Source: Burkholderia sp. USMB20
GTDB lineage: Bacteria; Pseudomonadota; Gammaproteobacteria; Burkholderiales; Burkholderiaceae
Direction of reading: 5' to 3'
DNA: 64,000 bases
Assembly: GCF_000949135.2 (NCBI RefSeq)
Contig: NZ_JTAN02000005.1
Coordinates: 124,001-188,000 of the forward strand
Within the stretch, counting starts at the first letter, position 1. Each line of letters opens with the position of its first letter. The notes under the pieces are model-generated. The model was not told where the DNA came from. It worked only from the letters and a program-made list of their open reading frames with translations, and made no database searches. Of this stretch, positions 16,341 to 25,117 are shown one piece after another. The position numbers and the translations under genes are program-made.

Positions 16341-16658
16341 GCATGCCGCCGGCGCTGCGCCGGCACGCTACGGATGAACCGGGGATGGCCGCGTTCGGCC
16401 ATTCCCGTCAATCCATTCATTCGCTTCATGCGGCCGTTGACCTGCCGTCTCGTCCGCATGCTCGTCCCCGTTCATGTCGTGCTTATCCGCCACCCGGCAA
16501 TGCGTGGCACCCCGAACGATCGTCCCGTGCCGTCCTCCCCCTGACGCCCCGCCACACCTTCGGTCCATTTCCCGCCGCGTGCGCCGCCGATATCGTGCTC
16601 GTGTCCATTCGCATCGCGGACACATCCCGATCGACCGATATCGAACCGGAGGCACATC
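16341..16658. terminator. Intergenic region with two strong hairpins, possible terminators
   Basis: This 318-bp gap has a 7-bp stem at 16348-16364 (GCCGGCG and CGCCGGC with a CTG loop), 8 bp after the LprI-like stop. A second, 11-pair stem with one G-U pair lies at 16381-16406 (left arm GGGGATGGCCG, right arm CGGCCATTCCC). Neither is followed by a clear T-run, so factor-independent termination is uncertain. No coding sequence is supported. The 3' part is the leader of the next gene. Confidence 0.4.
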
Positions 16659-17147
16659 ATGCAATACGCATACCGTGGTGAAGACAACGCCCGCGCGGGC
16701 AAACCGGGCCGCACGCCGGCGGACGTCAAGGCGGCGGGCGGCTTCGCGCCGTGGCAGGCGAAAACCGTCGACGACGCGAAGAGCAATCTCGTGAAGCTCG
16801 TCACGAGCGGCACGCTCGCGCAGCAGGCGCAAAGCTGGTGCATGTACAAGAACAAGGAGAATGGCTGGTTCTTCAGCACCGGCACGGACACGCAGACGGC
16901 CTACGACAACTACGACTTCTTCTATCGTCTCGCGATCGACGGCCTGAAGAAAGTCGACTGGAGCGTGTTGAAAACCGACGTCAAAAGCATGAGCCTGTAC
17001 CTGAACGGAACGACGCTCGACGACTCGACACTGATCGCCGTCGTGTGGTCGGTGCGCCCGACGGAATTGCTGGTCATGACGCCGGTCGCGACCGCAGCCG
17101 TCGAAGTGAAGGACGGCGAGAGCTGGAACGCCTTGTCCACGTATTGA
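16659..17147 (+). CDS. 162-aa protein with possible ADP-ribosyltransferase-like (pertussis toxin S1) signature
   Basis: From ATG 16659 behind a GGAGG box: MQYAYRGEDNARAG. The N terminus has the layout of the arginine strand of mono-ADP-ribosyltransferases, a YRG followed by a variable segment and GGFAPW, comparable to the pertussis toxin S1 pattern of YR-x-DSR then a GF block. A later segment, NGWFFSTGTDTQTAY, resembles the STS strand. A catalytic glutamate cannot be fixed with confidence. There is no signal peptide, but low basic content and many Asp, Thr and Trp residues. It stands alone with no immunity-like or secretion gene next to it. The call rests on pattern resemblance only; an inactive or unrelated fold is possible. 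Confidence 0.45.
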   Translation: MQYAYRGEDNARAGKPGRTPADVKAAGGFAPWQAKTVDDAKSNLVKLVTSGTLAQQAQSWCMYKNKENGWFFSTGTDTQTAYDNYDFFYRLAIDGLKKVDWSVLKTDVKSMSLYLNGTTLDDSTLIAVVWSVRPTELLVMTPVATAAVEVKDGESWNALSTY

Positions 17148-17217
17148 ACGGATTCGATCGCAGGCAACGACGCAGGCCGATTGCGCGTGACCCGCGGCGG
17201 GGTCACGCGTGATGTCG

Positions 17218-18564
17218 TCACAGGAACCACCGATACTCGCGCGCCCCGATCTCGTTGCGAAAATCCAGCTCCTCCTGCCGCTTGTTCTCGCAATACACCA
17301 TCACGAATTCACTGCCGAGCCCGTCGCGCACGGCCGCGTGATCCTGCATCGCCGCGACGGCCGACAGCATCTCCTTCGGGAAATCGATCCCGCTGCCGCG
17401 ATCGTCGTTGAGCGGCGCGATCGGCTCGATCCGTGCGTCGAGCCCATGCTCCATCCCGGACAGGATCGCCGCGAGCACCAGGTACGGATTCGCGTCCGCG
17501 CTCGCGAGCCGATGCTCGATGCGCAGATTGCGCGCATCCGATTCCGGAATCCGGATGCACGCGTCGCGATCCTCGAAGCCCCAGCTTGCGCGGCTCGCCG
17601 CATTCACCATCGAGCCGTAGCGGCGGAACGCATTGTGGTTCGGCGCGAATACCGGCATGCAGTGCGGCAGCAGCGCGAGGCAGCCGGCCACCGCATGCCG
17701 CAGCGGCCGCTGCGCGTCCGCGGCGAGCAGGTTGCGGCCCGCGTCGTCATACAGGCTCACGTGCACGTGCATCCCGCTGCCCGGCGCATGCAGGTACGGC
17801 TTGCCCATGAAGCTCGCACGGTAGCCGTGCTGCAGCGCGACGCCGCGCGTGCTGCGGCAGAACAGCGCCGACCAGTCGGCCGCGCGCAGCGCGTCGTCGG
17901 TGTGGCCGAAGTTGATCTCGAACTGGCCGGGGCCGAGCTCGGCCGTGATCACCGTCGCGTCGACGCCCTGCTCGCGCGCGGCCTCGACCATCTCGTGCAG
18001 CACATCGGAAAACCGCGACAGGCGTTCGATGTGCATGTTCGGCTGGTCGTCGCGGTCGTCGCTCAAGCGGTCGCGCGGATACTGCGGCAGCCCGTCCGCG
18101 AGTTGCGCGGCGAACAGGTAGAACTCAAGCTCGAACGCGACGACCGGCCGGATGCCGCGCGCCGCGAACCGCCGCAGCACGCGCGCCAGCACCTCGCGCG
18201 GCTCGAACTCGATCGGCGCGTCCGTGCCGTCGGAGCTGATCAGCATCTGCGCGAGCGGCTGCCGCTCCCAGCGCACCGGCTTCAGCGTGCCGGGGATCAG
18301 GCGGCGCGGCGCGTCGGGGTCGCCGTCGTTGAAGCAGTAATCGCCGATCTTGTAGAGGCCGCCTTGCGTGCCGAGCAGCACGCAGTTCTGCGGCAGCTTC
18401 AGCAGCGAGCCCGACGCGACCTTCTCGAGCGCATCGATCGGATAACGCTTGCCGTAGAAATGGCCCGGCAGGTCGAGACAGATCAGGTCGACATAACGGA
18501 TCTCGGGATGCGCCTGCCGGAATGCGCGGACTTCATCGACCAGCACGGGAACGACGTCAGCCAT
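17218..18564 (-). CDS. puuA: Gamma-glutamylpolyamine synthetase (PuuA-like, glutamine synthetase family)
   Basis: 448 residues from ATG 18564, with GGAAAGGA upstream. Glutamine synthetase catalytic motifs are present: VVAFELEFYLF (metal Glu), ELGPGQFEINFGH, GSGMHVHVSLYD, PNHNAFRRY and EHRLASADANPYLVLAAIL. Length and the QFEINFGHTDDALRAAD segment fit the PuuA/GlnA3-type branch, which ligates glutamate to putrescine or related amines as the first step of polyamine catabolism. It lacks the tyrosine adenylylation loop of GlnA. It is the last gene of a minus-strand set with a cupin regulator and a PuuB-like oxidase, which supports this assignment over nitrogen assimilation. Confidence 0.9.
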   Translation of the reverse strand: MADVVPVLVDEVRAFRQAHPEIRYVDLICLDLPGHFYGKRYPIDALEKVASGSLLKLPQNCVLLGTQGGLYKIGDYCFNDGDPDAPRRLIPGTLKPVRWERQPLAQMLISSDGTDAPIEFEPREVLARVLRRFAARGIRPVVAFELEFYLFAAQLADGLPQYPRDRLSDDRDDQPNMHIERLSRFSDVLHEMVEAAREQGVDATVITAELGPGQFEINFGHTDDALRAADWSALFCRSTRGVALQHGYRASFMGKPYLHAPGSGMHVHVSLYDDAGRNLLAADAQRPLRHAVAGCLALLPHCMPVFAPNHNAFRRYGSMVNAASRASWGFEDRDACIRIPESDARNLRIEHRLASADANPYLVLAAILSGMEHGLDARIEPIAPLNDDRGSGIDFPKEMLSAVAAMQDHAAVRDGLGSEFVMVYCENKRQEELDFRNEIGAREYRWFL

Positions 18565-18711
18565 GTCTCATCCTTTCCATGTCTTGTATGACGGTGCCGC
18601 GGCGCGGCAAACCGGACTCATCGGCATGCGGCACGCCACATGCCCGATATCGATCAGTACTGCAAACCAGCAGCACGGCGCGACGATCCGTGGGACCGCC
18701 CGCCGGCGAAC

Positions 18712-19269
18712 TCAGGTGAACACCCAGATCACGCGCGCCGGCGCGTCGCCCAGGTTCGCGTAACGAAACCGCTTGTGCGCGGGAAGCTGGAATGCGTCGT
18801 TCGGGCCGAGCGTGACGGGCGTGTCGTCGCCGTCGATCCAGATCGTCAGCTCGCCTTCGAGCACGAAGCCGCCCTGCTCGTCGCTGTCGTCGACGGAGCG
18901 CTCGCCGCTGCTCGCGCCGGGCGCGAGATGGCTCTCGAGGATCGAGAAGCGCGAGCGCATGTTCGGCGACACGAGGATGTCCGTGATGCCGGCCGCGTAA
19001 TACACGGTGCGCCGCTCGTCGGGCCGCGTGACCCACGGCACGCTGCGCGGCTTGCTCAGGCTGTAGAAATACGTGGTCGGCACGCCGAGCGCCTCGCCGA
19101 TCGCGGTGAGATCCGCGACCGTCGGGCGCGACAGCCCGCGCTCGACCTGCGACAGAAAGCCGACCGAGCGGCCGATCCGTTCCGCGAGATCGTTGAGCGT
19201 GACCTTGCGATGCTTGCGCAGGTCGCGGATCAGGATCGCCAGACTTTCTATCTCTTCCTGTTCGTTCAT
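18712..19269 (-). CDS. puuR: PuuR-like XRE/cupin transcriptional regulator
   Basis: 185 residues from ATG 19269. An XRE helix-turn-helix occupies residues about 11-66 (VTLNDLAERIGRSVGFLSQVE), followed by a cupin_2 domain at about 110-180 (GFVLEGELTIWIDGDDTPVTLGPND). This is the architecture of PuuR, the putrescine-responsive repressor. The gene lies between the puuB-like (17-bp gap) and puuA-like genes in the same orientation. The nested inverted repeats at 20586-20635 upstream of puuB are the obvious operator candidate. Confidence 0.9.
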   Translation of the reverse strand: MNEQEEIESLAILIRDLRKHRKVTLNDLAERIGRSVGFLSQVERGLSRPTVADLTAIGEALGVPTTYFYSLSKPRSVPWVTRPDERRTVYYAAGITDILVSPNMRSRFSILESHLAPGASSGERSVDDSDEQGGFVLEGELTIWIDGDDTPVTLGPNDAFQLPAHKRFRYANLGDAPARVIWVFT

Positions 19270-19285
19270 GATGAGTTCCGGTACG

Positions 19286-20575
19286 TCAGACGGTATCGCG
19301 CAAACGGTACCAGGCCTTGCCGATCGCTTCCAGCGGCGCGGCGAGGCGGTCGCCGCCGGGAAAGCGCGGGTTGCGGATGCGCTGGTACTGCGCGAGCAGG
19401 TGATCGTCGCCGAGCACGGCATCGGCGACCGCGCGCGCGCCGGCGAGCGTCGGCAGCACGCCGTGCCCCGAGAAGCCCTGCAGCCAGAAGCGCTGGCCGC
19501 GGCAGCCGATGTCGGGCGTGCGGCGCATGCTGATGTCGATGTGACCGCCCCACACAAAGTCGAGCGGCACGCCGGCCAGTTGCGGGAACACGCGTTCGAG
19601 ATGCGGGCGCGTCGCGGCCGCGATGTCGGCCGGAATCCCGCCGAGATACGTGCAGCCGCCGCCGAACAGCAGGCGGTTGTCGGGGCTCAGGCGGAAGTAG
19701 TCGGGCACGAACTGGTTGTCGATCACACAGCTGTTCTGCGGCAGCAGCGAGCGGGCGACGTCCGCCGAAAGCGGTGCGGTCGCGACCTGGTAGGTGCCGA
19801 CCGGCAGCAACCGGCGCGACAGCTCGGGATCGAGCCGGTCGACGTACGCGTTGCACGCGAGCACCAGCGCGTCCGCGCGCACTTCGCCGTGCGCGGTTCG
19901 CGCGACGTGACCGCCGGCCGTCTCGCGACAGTCGAGCACGCGGCTTTGCTCGAAGATGCGGCCGCCGGCCCGTTCGATCGTCTGCGCGAGACCGAGCGCG
20001 AGCTTCAGCGGATTCAGATGGCCGGCCTCGGGATCGTAGAGCGCGGCGAGATAGCGCGCGCTGCCGATCCACTCGGGCATCTCGTCCTGCCCGATCACGC
20101 GCAGCCGGTCGTAGCCCCAGCGCTGCGCGGCTTCGTCGCGGGCCTGTGCGAGCAACGCAACGCGACGCGGCCGCACCGCGGCCCACAGGCTGCCGGGCCG
20201 ATAGTCGATGTCGAAGCCGTGCCGCGCGGGCAGTTCGCGCACTTCGGCCGCGGCCCAGCGCATGCTGTCCCACAGCATGCGCGCGCCGTCGCGGCCGAGC
20301 GAATCCTCGAGCGGCTGCATGTCGCACGACCAGCCGAGCAGTGCCTGTCCGCCGTTGCGGCCCGATGCGGCCCACGCGACGCGGCTCGCTTCGAGCACCA
20401 CCACGCGCTTGCCCGCAAGCGCCAGGCGCAACGCCGTGTGCAGCCCGCTGAAGCCCGCGCCGACGACCAGCACGTCGGCGTCGATGCGTTCGTCCAGTTC
20501 GGGACGCCGCGGGATCGGCGCCGGGTAGGTGCCGGCGTAGTAGCTTGCGACGTGACGGTCGGACTGCACGAACAT
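19286..20575 (-). CDS. puuB: Gamma-glutamylputrescine oxidase-like FAD oxidoreductase (PuuB-like)
   Basis: 429 residues from ATG 20575, with GGGAG 6 nt upstream. A DAO-family flavoenzyme: the dinucleotide-binding motif DVLVVGAGFSGLHTALRLA lies at about residues 34-52, followed by SRVAWAASGRNGGQ, the usual FAD-contact segment, and a C-terminal GFSGHGVLPTLAGA. It should oxidise gamma-glutamylputrescine made by PuuA, releasing ammonia and H2O2. It is the first gene of the puuB-puuR-puuA set and sits directly downstream of the candidate operator. No aldehyde dehydrogenase (PuuC) or PuuD hydrolase is present in the window, so the pathway would have to be completed elsewhere. Confidence 0.88.
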   Translation of the reverse strand: MFVQSDRHVASYYAGTYPAPIPRRPELDERIDADVLVVGAGFSGLHTALRLALAGKRVVVLEASRVAWAASGRNGGQALLGWSCDMQPLEDSLGRDGARMLWDSMRWAAAEVRELPARHGFDIDYRPGSLWAAVRPRRVALLAQARDEAAQRWGYDRLRVIGQDEMPEWIGSARYLAALYDPEAGHLNPLKLALGLAQTIERAGGRIFEQSRVLDCRETAGGHVARTAHGEVRADALVLACNAYVDRLDPELSRRLLPVGTYQVATAPLSADVARSLLPQNSCVIDNQFVPDYFRLSPDNRLLFGGGCTYLGGIPADIAAATRPHLERVFPQLAGVPLDFVWGGHIDISMRRTPDIGCRGQRFWLQGFSGHGVLPTLAGARAVADAVLGDDHLLAQYQRIRNPRFPGGDRLAAPLEAIGKAWYRLRDTV

Positions 20576-20585
20576 GCGGGCTCCC

Positions 20586-20635
20586 GTGAAATTTCAGTCG
20601 GCTAATTTCATGAAAAATTAGCACGTCAATTTCAC
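20586..20635. promoter_or_regulatory. Nested inverted repeats upstream of puuB, candidate PuuR operator
   Basis: Two perfect 8-bp inverted repeats are nested. The outer arms are GTGAAATT (20586-20593) and AATTTCAC (20628-20635). The inner arms are GCTAATTT (20601-20608) and AAATTAGC (20615-20622), around a central TTTCATGAAA palindrome (20606-20615). Four TTTCA/TGAAA half-sites thus lie within 50 bp, in an AT-rich island that also holds the likely promoter. Assignment to the adjacent cupin regulator is inference from position. Confidence 0.6.
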
Positions 20636-20821
20636 GGAGGCAAGCGGGAGGATGGGATCGTCGTCGTTGGGAAAATGAAGGCTCGCAGGGCGCCGGCACG
20701 ACGCTTGCGCCCGCAGCCCGGCACGCTCCCGCCGCCTGTATCTTTTTCCATGCCCGGCGAGCGCCGATAACGCGTACGGCAACGACCGACGACACCGCAC
20801 CGATGCAAGGGGGCTCCCCGC

Positions 20822-21049
20822 ATGACGACGCCATTCAAGCCGGGCGACCACGTCCGCTGGAATTCCGAAGCCGGTTACGTGACCGGCACGATCATCGCGA
20901 TCCACACGCAGGATCTCGACTACAAGGGTCATCGCGAACACGCATCGCCCGACGATCCGCACTACGAGATCAGGAGCGACCGCACCGACCACATCGCCGC
21001 GCACCGCGGGCACGTGCTCGAACGCGTTGCCGGCAAGGACGATTCGTGA
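20822..21049 (+). CDS. DUF2945 / hypervirulence-associated TUDOR-domain protein
   Basis: 75 residues from ATG 20822, with a G-rich ribosome-binding site. The FKPGDHVRWNSEAGYVTGTI block at residues 5-24, followed by a beta-rich middle (DPHYEIRSDRT) and HRGHVLERV, matches the small DUF2945/HVA1 TUDOR-like family, of unknown function. Its stop overlaps the GTG of the DUF488 gene by 3 bp (GTGA), so the two are translationally coupled. These two families are often found next to each other. Confidence 0.88.
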   Translation: MTTPFKPGDHVRWNSEAGYVTGTIIAIHTQDLDYKGHREHASPDDPHYEIRSDRTDHIAAHRGHVLERVAGKDDS

Positions 21050-21624
21050 CGCTCCCGTTCTACACGATCGGCCATTCGAACCGCACGCTCGACGCGTTCA
21101 TCGAGATGCTCGACGCGTCCGACATCGCGCTGCTCGCCGATATCCGGAAGATGACGCGTTCGCGCATGAATCCGCAGTTCAACGAAGCAACGCTTCCCGG
21201 CGCGCTGGCCGCGGCCGACATCGCCTACGAGCACATCGCCGCACTCGGCGGCCTGCGAGGCAAGTCGCTCGGCGTGCCCGACGACGTCAACGACTTCTGG
21301 ACGAACCGCAGTTTCCATCGCTACGCCGATTACGCGCTGTCGCCCGAGTTTCGAGCGGGCCTCGACCAGCTGATCGCGCAAGGGCACCGGCAGCGCAGCG
21401 CGATCATGTGCTCGGAAGCCGTGTGGTGGCGCTGTCATCGGCGCATCGTGTCCGACTACCTGATCGCGCGCGGCGAAACGGTGCTGCACATCATGGGCAA
21501 GAACCGCGTGGAGCCCGCGCGTCTTACTGCCGGCGCGGTGATCCGGGACGACGGCACGATCGTCTATCCGGACGTCGAAGGCCATGCGCCAGCGGAAACA
21601 GCCGACACGCAGCCGAACGCGTGA
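21046..21624 (+). CDS. DUF488 family protein
   Basis: 192 residues from GTG 21046, which overlaps the previous stop (GTGA) and gives MTLPFYTIGHSNRTLDAFIEML. Family signatures are the N-terminal TIGHSNRT and LLADIRKMTRSRMNPQF, and the cysteine/arginine block SAIMCSEAVWWRCHRRIVSDYL near residues 118-139. DUF488 proteins have no established activity. The conserved Cys, Trp and Arg residues suggest a nucleic-acid or metal-related role, but this is not proven. A charged C-terminal extension (residues about 165-192) is not conserved-looking. Confidence 0.9.
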   Translation: MTLPFYTIGHSNRTLDAFIEMLDASDIALLADIRKMTRSRMNPQFNEATLPGALAAADIAYEHIAALGGLRGKSLGVPDDVNDFWTNRSFHRYADYALSPEFRAGLDQLIAQGHRQRSAIMCSEAVWWRCHRRIVSDYLIARGETVLHIMGKNRVEPARLTAGAVIRDDGTIVYPDVEGHAPAETADTQPNA

Positions 21625-21833
21625 CGCGACACCGGTCGGGTGCGTGACGGCGTGACGGCTCAACGGTGCGAGCGCGTCGTGCCCGACGCAACGCCCCACG
21701 TCGATCGCCCGCGCCCCCGCACCCCCGCAACGCTATGCGCCGGCCCGCTTTGCGCCGCCGCGATCCTGCATTACCATCGGGCGACCATCGCGCGTACCCC
21801 CGCGCCCCCTGCCACCTCTTCGCTTCCGCACCA

Positions 21834-22571
21834 ATGCTCGCCCTCATCATCGTCGCCGGCCTGTGGGCCGGCCTGCAAAACGCCCTCGCGGGCGGCGGCT
21901 CGTTCGTCACGCTGCCCGCGCTGATCGTGTCGGGAATGACGCCGCTCGCGGCGAACATCACGTCGACGGTCGCGCTGTTTCCCGGCCAGGTCACGACGGG
22001 CTGGGCCAGCCGGAACATGGTGCGCGGCGCGGGCAAGCTGTCGTTTCGCGCGCTGTTCGCGATCAGCGTGGTCGGCGGCGCGCTCGGCGGCCTGCTGCTG
22101 CTGAAAACCCCGTCGTCGATCTTCTCGCACCTCGTGCCGTGGCTCGTGCTGTTCGCGACGGTCGTGTTCGCATGGGGCAGCTTCTTCCGCAAGACCGGCG
22201 CCGGCACGCAGCATGTCGGCCCCGTCACGGCCGCGATCTCGCAGTTCCTGATCGCGATCTACGGCGGCTACTTCGGCGGCGGCATCGGCTTCCTGATGAT
22301 GGCCGCGCTGACGATGGCCGGCCTGTCGCCGCGTCATGCGATGTCGACCAAGAACGCGCTCGCGGGCGTGATGAACGCGTCGGCGGTCGTGCTGTTCCTG
22401 ACCTCGCCGCACCTGCACTGGCAGGCGGCGATCGCGCTCGGCGGCGGCGCGATCGTCGGCGGCCTGCTCGGCGCGTGGGCGCTGCACCGCGTGAACGAAC
22501 GCGTGCTGCGGATCGCGATCGTCTGCATCGGCGCCGCGCTGACCGTGGGGCTGTTCGTCAAGCCGATCTGA
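21834..22571 (+). CDS. TSUP/TauE-SafE family permease
   Basis: 245 residues with about seven or eight transmembrane segments. Family motifs are GLQNALAGGGSFVTLPALI near the N terminus and the corresponding second-half motif YGGYFGGGIGFLMMAAL, with NALAGVMNASAVV after it. TSUP proteins export or import sulfonates, sulfite or other organic anions across the inner membrane; the substrate cannot be deduced here. It is a single gene, separated by 209 bp from DUF488 and convergent with the NnrU gene. No regulator is adjacent. Confidence 0.88.
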   Translation: MLALIIVAGLWAGLQNALAGGGSFVTLPALIVSGMTPLAANITSTVALFPGQVTTGWASRNMVRGAGKLSFRALFAISVVGGALGGLLLLKTPSSIFSHLVPWLVLFATVVFAWGSFFRKTGAGTQHVGPVTAAISQFLIAIYGGYFGGGIGFLMMAALTMAGLSPRHAMSTKNALAGVMNASAVVLFLTSPHLHWQAAIALGGGAIVGGLLGAWALHRVNERVLRIAIVCIGAALTVGLFVKPI

Positions 22572-22752
22572 CGCACGCGCGCCGATCGCGCCGACGGCAC
22601 GCATGCCGCCGGTCGCGACGAACTCGCCATCGATGGGCAGGTGCGTCGAGCGATGGGGGGGGCAATGCGCCCGCCTCGATGCCGCGGGCGGATTCGCGGG
22701 CGCGGCAGGCGGCTTGCGCGCCGCGCTCGTCAATGCTTGCAGGCGCGCGCGT

Positions 22753-23331
22753 TCAACCGAACGGCCGCACGCCGATCAGCGGGCCGTGCAGGAACCAGGC
22801 GAAGACGGCCCATACGACGAGTCCGGCGACGATCGTCACGGCATCGCCCGACAGGCTGCCGGCCGGATAGCGGACGCCGTTGCGGCGATCGCGCGCGCGC
22901 CACACGACGAAATCGACCAGCGACCACACGAAGAATGCGCCGAACAGCACGACCGCGTGCAGCGTGCCGTTCGCGAGCAGGTGCGCGATCGCCCATACCA
23001 TCACGCCGGCCACCATCGGATGGCCGACGAGCGTCTTGATGCGGTTGCGCGGCACGTAGGATGCGGCGATCAGCACGAACGCGATCGCGGTCAGCATGCC
23101 GGTGAGATGGCGAACGCCGACGGGCGACACCCACAGCAGCGTCCCGCCCTGGCGCGCGATCCCGTAACCCCAGATGATCAGCACGAAGCCGACGATCGAC
23201 GCGATCGCATAGGGGCCCTTCCAGCGTTTCTCGCCGATCCGCTCGATGGTCGCGGATCGCCAGCCGTCCGCGACGATCCGAATCGAATGCACACCGAGGA
23301 AGATCGCTAAACCGAGAATCAGGACGAGCAT
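22753..23331 (-). CDS. NnrU family membrane protein
   Basis: 192 residues with five or six transmembrane helices. The N terminus LVLILGLAIFLGVHSIRI and the block YGIARQGGTLLWVSP, then HPMVAGVMVWAIAHLLANG (residues about 104-122) with a histidine that could bind heme, are NnrU features. The family was first linked to nitrite/nitric oxide metabolism and resembles the carotenoid isomerase Z-ISO. There are no denitrification genes nearby, so the physiological role here is open. The start at 23331 has GGAG 8 nt upstream. Confidence 0.88.
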   Translation of the reverse strand: MLVLILGLAIFLGVHSIRIVADGWRSATIERIGEKRWKGPYAIASIVGFVLIIWGYGIARQGGTLLWVSPVGVRHLTGMLTAIAFVLIAASYVPRNRIKTLVGHPMVAGVMVWAIAHLLANGTLHAVVLFGAFFVWSLVDFVVWRARDRRNGVRYPAGSLSGDAVTIVAGLVVWAVFAWFLHGPLIGVRPFG

Positions 23332-23417
23332 CGGTTGTCTCCGTCTGGAACGATGAGTGGGGAATCATTCGCGCGGCTTTCGATGCGCCGCTCGCGAGGC
23401 CGGCGACACGGCCGGCG

Positions 23418-23951
23418 CTACGGTTGCTTGCGCTTCGCCACGGATTTCGTGGCCGGTTTCGAAACAGGTTTCGGCGCCGCTTTCGCGGATTGTTTCACAG
23501 ACGCTTTCGCTGCCGGCTTCACACTCCGTTTCTCAGCCGGCGTCGACGCGGCTGCCGTCTTCGGCTCCGCAGGCGGCTTCGGCGCCGCCTTCACCTTCGC
23601 CTTGCGCTTCGGCGCCCCCGCCAGCAACGCCGCCCGATACGCGCCGCGGCACCAGTCGAACAGCGCGCCCGCATCCTCGAGCACGTCGGCCGGCGTTTCG
23701 TAATACCCCTCGAGCGCAACGGTGCGCGTGGGACGCTCATACGAGAACGGCCCCATCCCCGCCGCCACGAACGCGGGACGGTTCACGTCGTCGACGCGCA
23801 GGAACAGCGACCCGCGCGACATGAAGCCGAACATCACGCCGTCGAGCCGCATCGCGGCGCCGCTGAAGAACCGTGCGACCTCTACCTTGCCGAGCGGCGC
23901 GAGCCGGTACGCGATCTCCTCGCCGTGCGCCTTCTCCGATTGCCAGCTCAT
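23418..23951 (-). CDS. TfoX N-terminal domain protein with Ala/Lys/Pro-rich tail
   Basis: 177 residues from ATG 23951. Residues 1-105 match the TfoX N-terminal domain (VEVARFFSGAAMRLDGVMFG, then SLFLRVDD and YYETPADVLED). Residues about 115-177 form a highly basic, low-complexity tail built from short KPA, KSV and APKP repeats, resembling histone-like tails and suggesting nucleic-acid contact. The TfoX C-terminal domain is missing, as in many stand-alone proteins. The ATG overlaps the stop of the Ldh2 gene (ATGA), so it is translated from the same message. A direct role in competence is not implied. Confidence 0.85.
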   Translation of the reverse strand: MSWQSEKAHGEEIAYRLAPLGKVEVARFFSGAAMRLDGVMFGFMSRGSLFLRVDDVNRPAFVAAGMGPFSYERPTRTVALEGYYETPADVLEDAGALFDWCRGAYRAALLAGAPKRKAKVKAAPKPPAEPKTAAASTPAEKRSVKPAAKASVKQSAKAAPKPVSKPATKSVAKRKQP

Positions 23952-25057
23952 GCGGGCTCCGTGCAGCGCTGTGTCCACACGTCGAGTTCCGCGTCGTCGA
24001 AGCCGACGGCCGCCGCGCTCTCGCGGATCTGCCGCCACGTCGCGCGATCGACCGGAATGCCGTCCACGCCGCGTGCGGCGCGGCTCGCCTCCTCCGGCTC
24101 GCCGGGCATCCGCACCGGCGCATCGCCCGCCTGCGGCGACGCCTTCGCCCATGCGACGAACGCATCGGCTTCGCGCTGCGCATCGGCCGCATCGAACGCG
24201 TCCGGATCGATCAGCACCGACAGCATCCCGTTGACGATCGCGCTCGTCTTCTGCAGCGTGTCGCCGTAGGTCGTATGCCCGCCGACCAGCGCGCCGCCGA
24301 AGATCTCGCACATCGAGGCCAGCGCATAACCCTTGTGCAGCCCGAACGGCAGCAGCGCGCCGAACGGCTGCTCGTGCATGACGGCCGGATCGTCGGTTGG
24401 CTGGCCGCGATGATCGATCAGCGACCCGGCCGGCACGCGCTTGCCCTGGTTGTACGCGACCCGCGTCTTGCCGTAAGCGATCGCGCTCGTCGCGAAATCG
24501 AGCAGCAGCGGCGGCCGCCCCGCGCGCGGATACGCGGCGCAGAACGGATTCGTGCCGAAGCGCGGATCGGTGCCGTGCAGCGGCGCGACGAGCAAGTCGC
24601 CCGGCACGTTGACGAAATGGAACGACACGAGCCCCGAGCGCGCGCACTGCTCGGCCCAGTGCCCGATGCGGCCGAGGTGATGGACGTCGCGCAGCCCGAT
24701 CGCACAGATACCCATGCGCCGTGCCCGCTCGATCCCTTCGACCATCGCCTCGAATGCGATCACCTGGCCGAAGCCGCGCCCGCCGTCGATGGTGAGCACC
24801 GCGCCGCCGTCGCGGACGATCGACGCGTGCCCGTTCAACTGCAACTGCCCTTCCCGCCACGACGCGACGTAGTTCGGGATCATCCCGATCCCGTGCGAAT
24901 CGTGACCGGCCAGATTCGCGCCGACCAGATGATCGGCGACGAGCCGCGCCTCGCGCTCGCTGCTGCCGACCCGCTCCCAGAGTGCCGCGACGAACGCGTG
25001 CAGCGGTTCGGCGCGCATGCGCAGCGGGTCGGTATCGGGGGGCGGCAGCGCGGTCAT
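23948..25057 (-). CDS. Malate/L-lactate dehydrogenase family oxidoreductase (Ldh2)
   Basis: About 369 residues from ATG 25057; a TTG 6 bp upstream is less likely. NAD(P)-dependent 2-hydroxyacid dehydrogenase of the type II malate/lactate family: LVGANLAGHDSHGIGMIPNY near residues 45-64, catalytic-type RDVHHLGRIGHW, PRFGTNPFCAAYPR, DFATSAIAYGK and GLHKGYAL. The family also contains delta-1-piperideine-2-carboxylate and delta-1-pyrroline-2-carboxylate reductases, so the substrate is uncertain. It is followed directly by the TfoX-N gene (overlapping) and preceded by a peptidase gene on the same strand. Confidence 0.88.
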   Translation of the reverse strand: MTALPPPDTDPLRMRAEPLHAFVAALWERVGSSEREARLVADHLVGANLAGHDSHGIGMIPNYVASWREGQLQLNGHASIVRDGGAVLTIDGGRGFGQVIAFEAMVEGIERARRMGICAIGLRDVHHLGRIGHWAEQCARSGLVSFHFVNVPGDLLVAPLHGTDPRFGTNPFCAAYPRAGRPPLLLDFATSAIAYGKTRVAYNQGKRVPAGSLIDHRGQPTDDPAVMHEQPFGALLPFGLHKGYALASMCEIFGGALVGGHTTYGDTLQKTSAIVNGMLSVLIDPDAFDAADAQREADAFVAWAKASPQAGDAPVRMPGEPEEASRAARGVDGIPVDRATWRQIRESAAAVGFDDAELDVWTQRCTEPA

Positions 25058-25117
25058 CGGCAAGGCTCCGTCAGGTCGGGTTGGATCCGGTCGGGTCGGG
25101 ACAGACAGCGCGAACGC

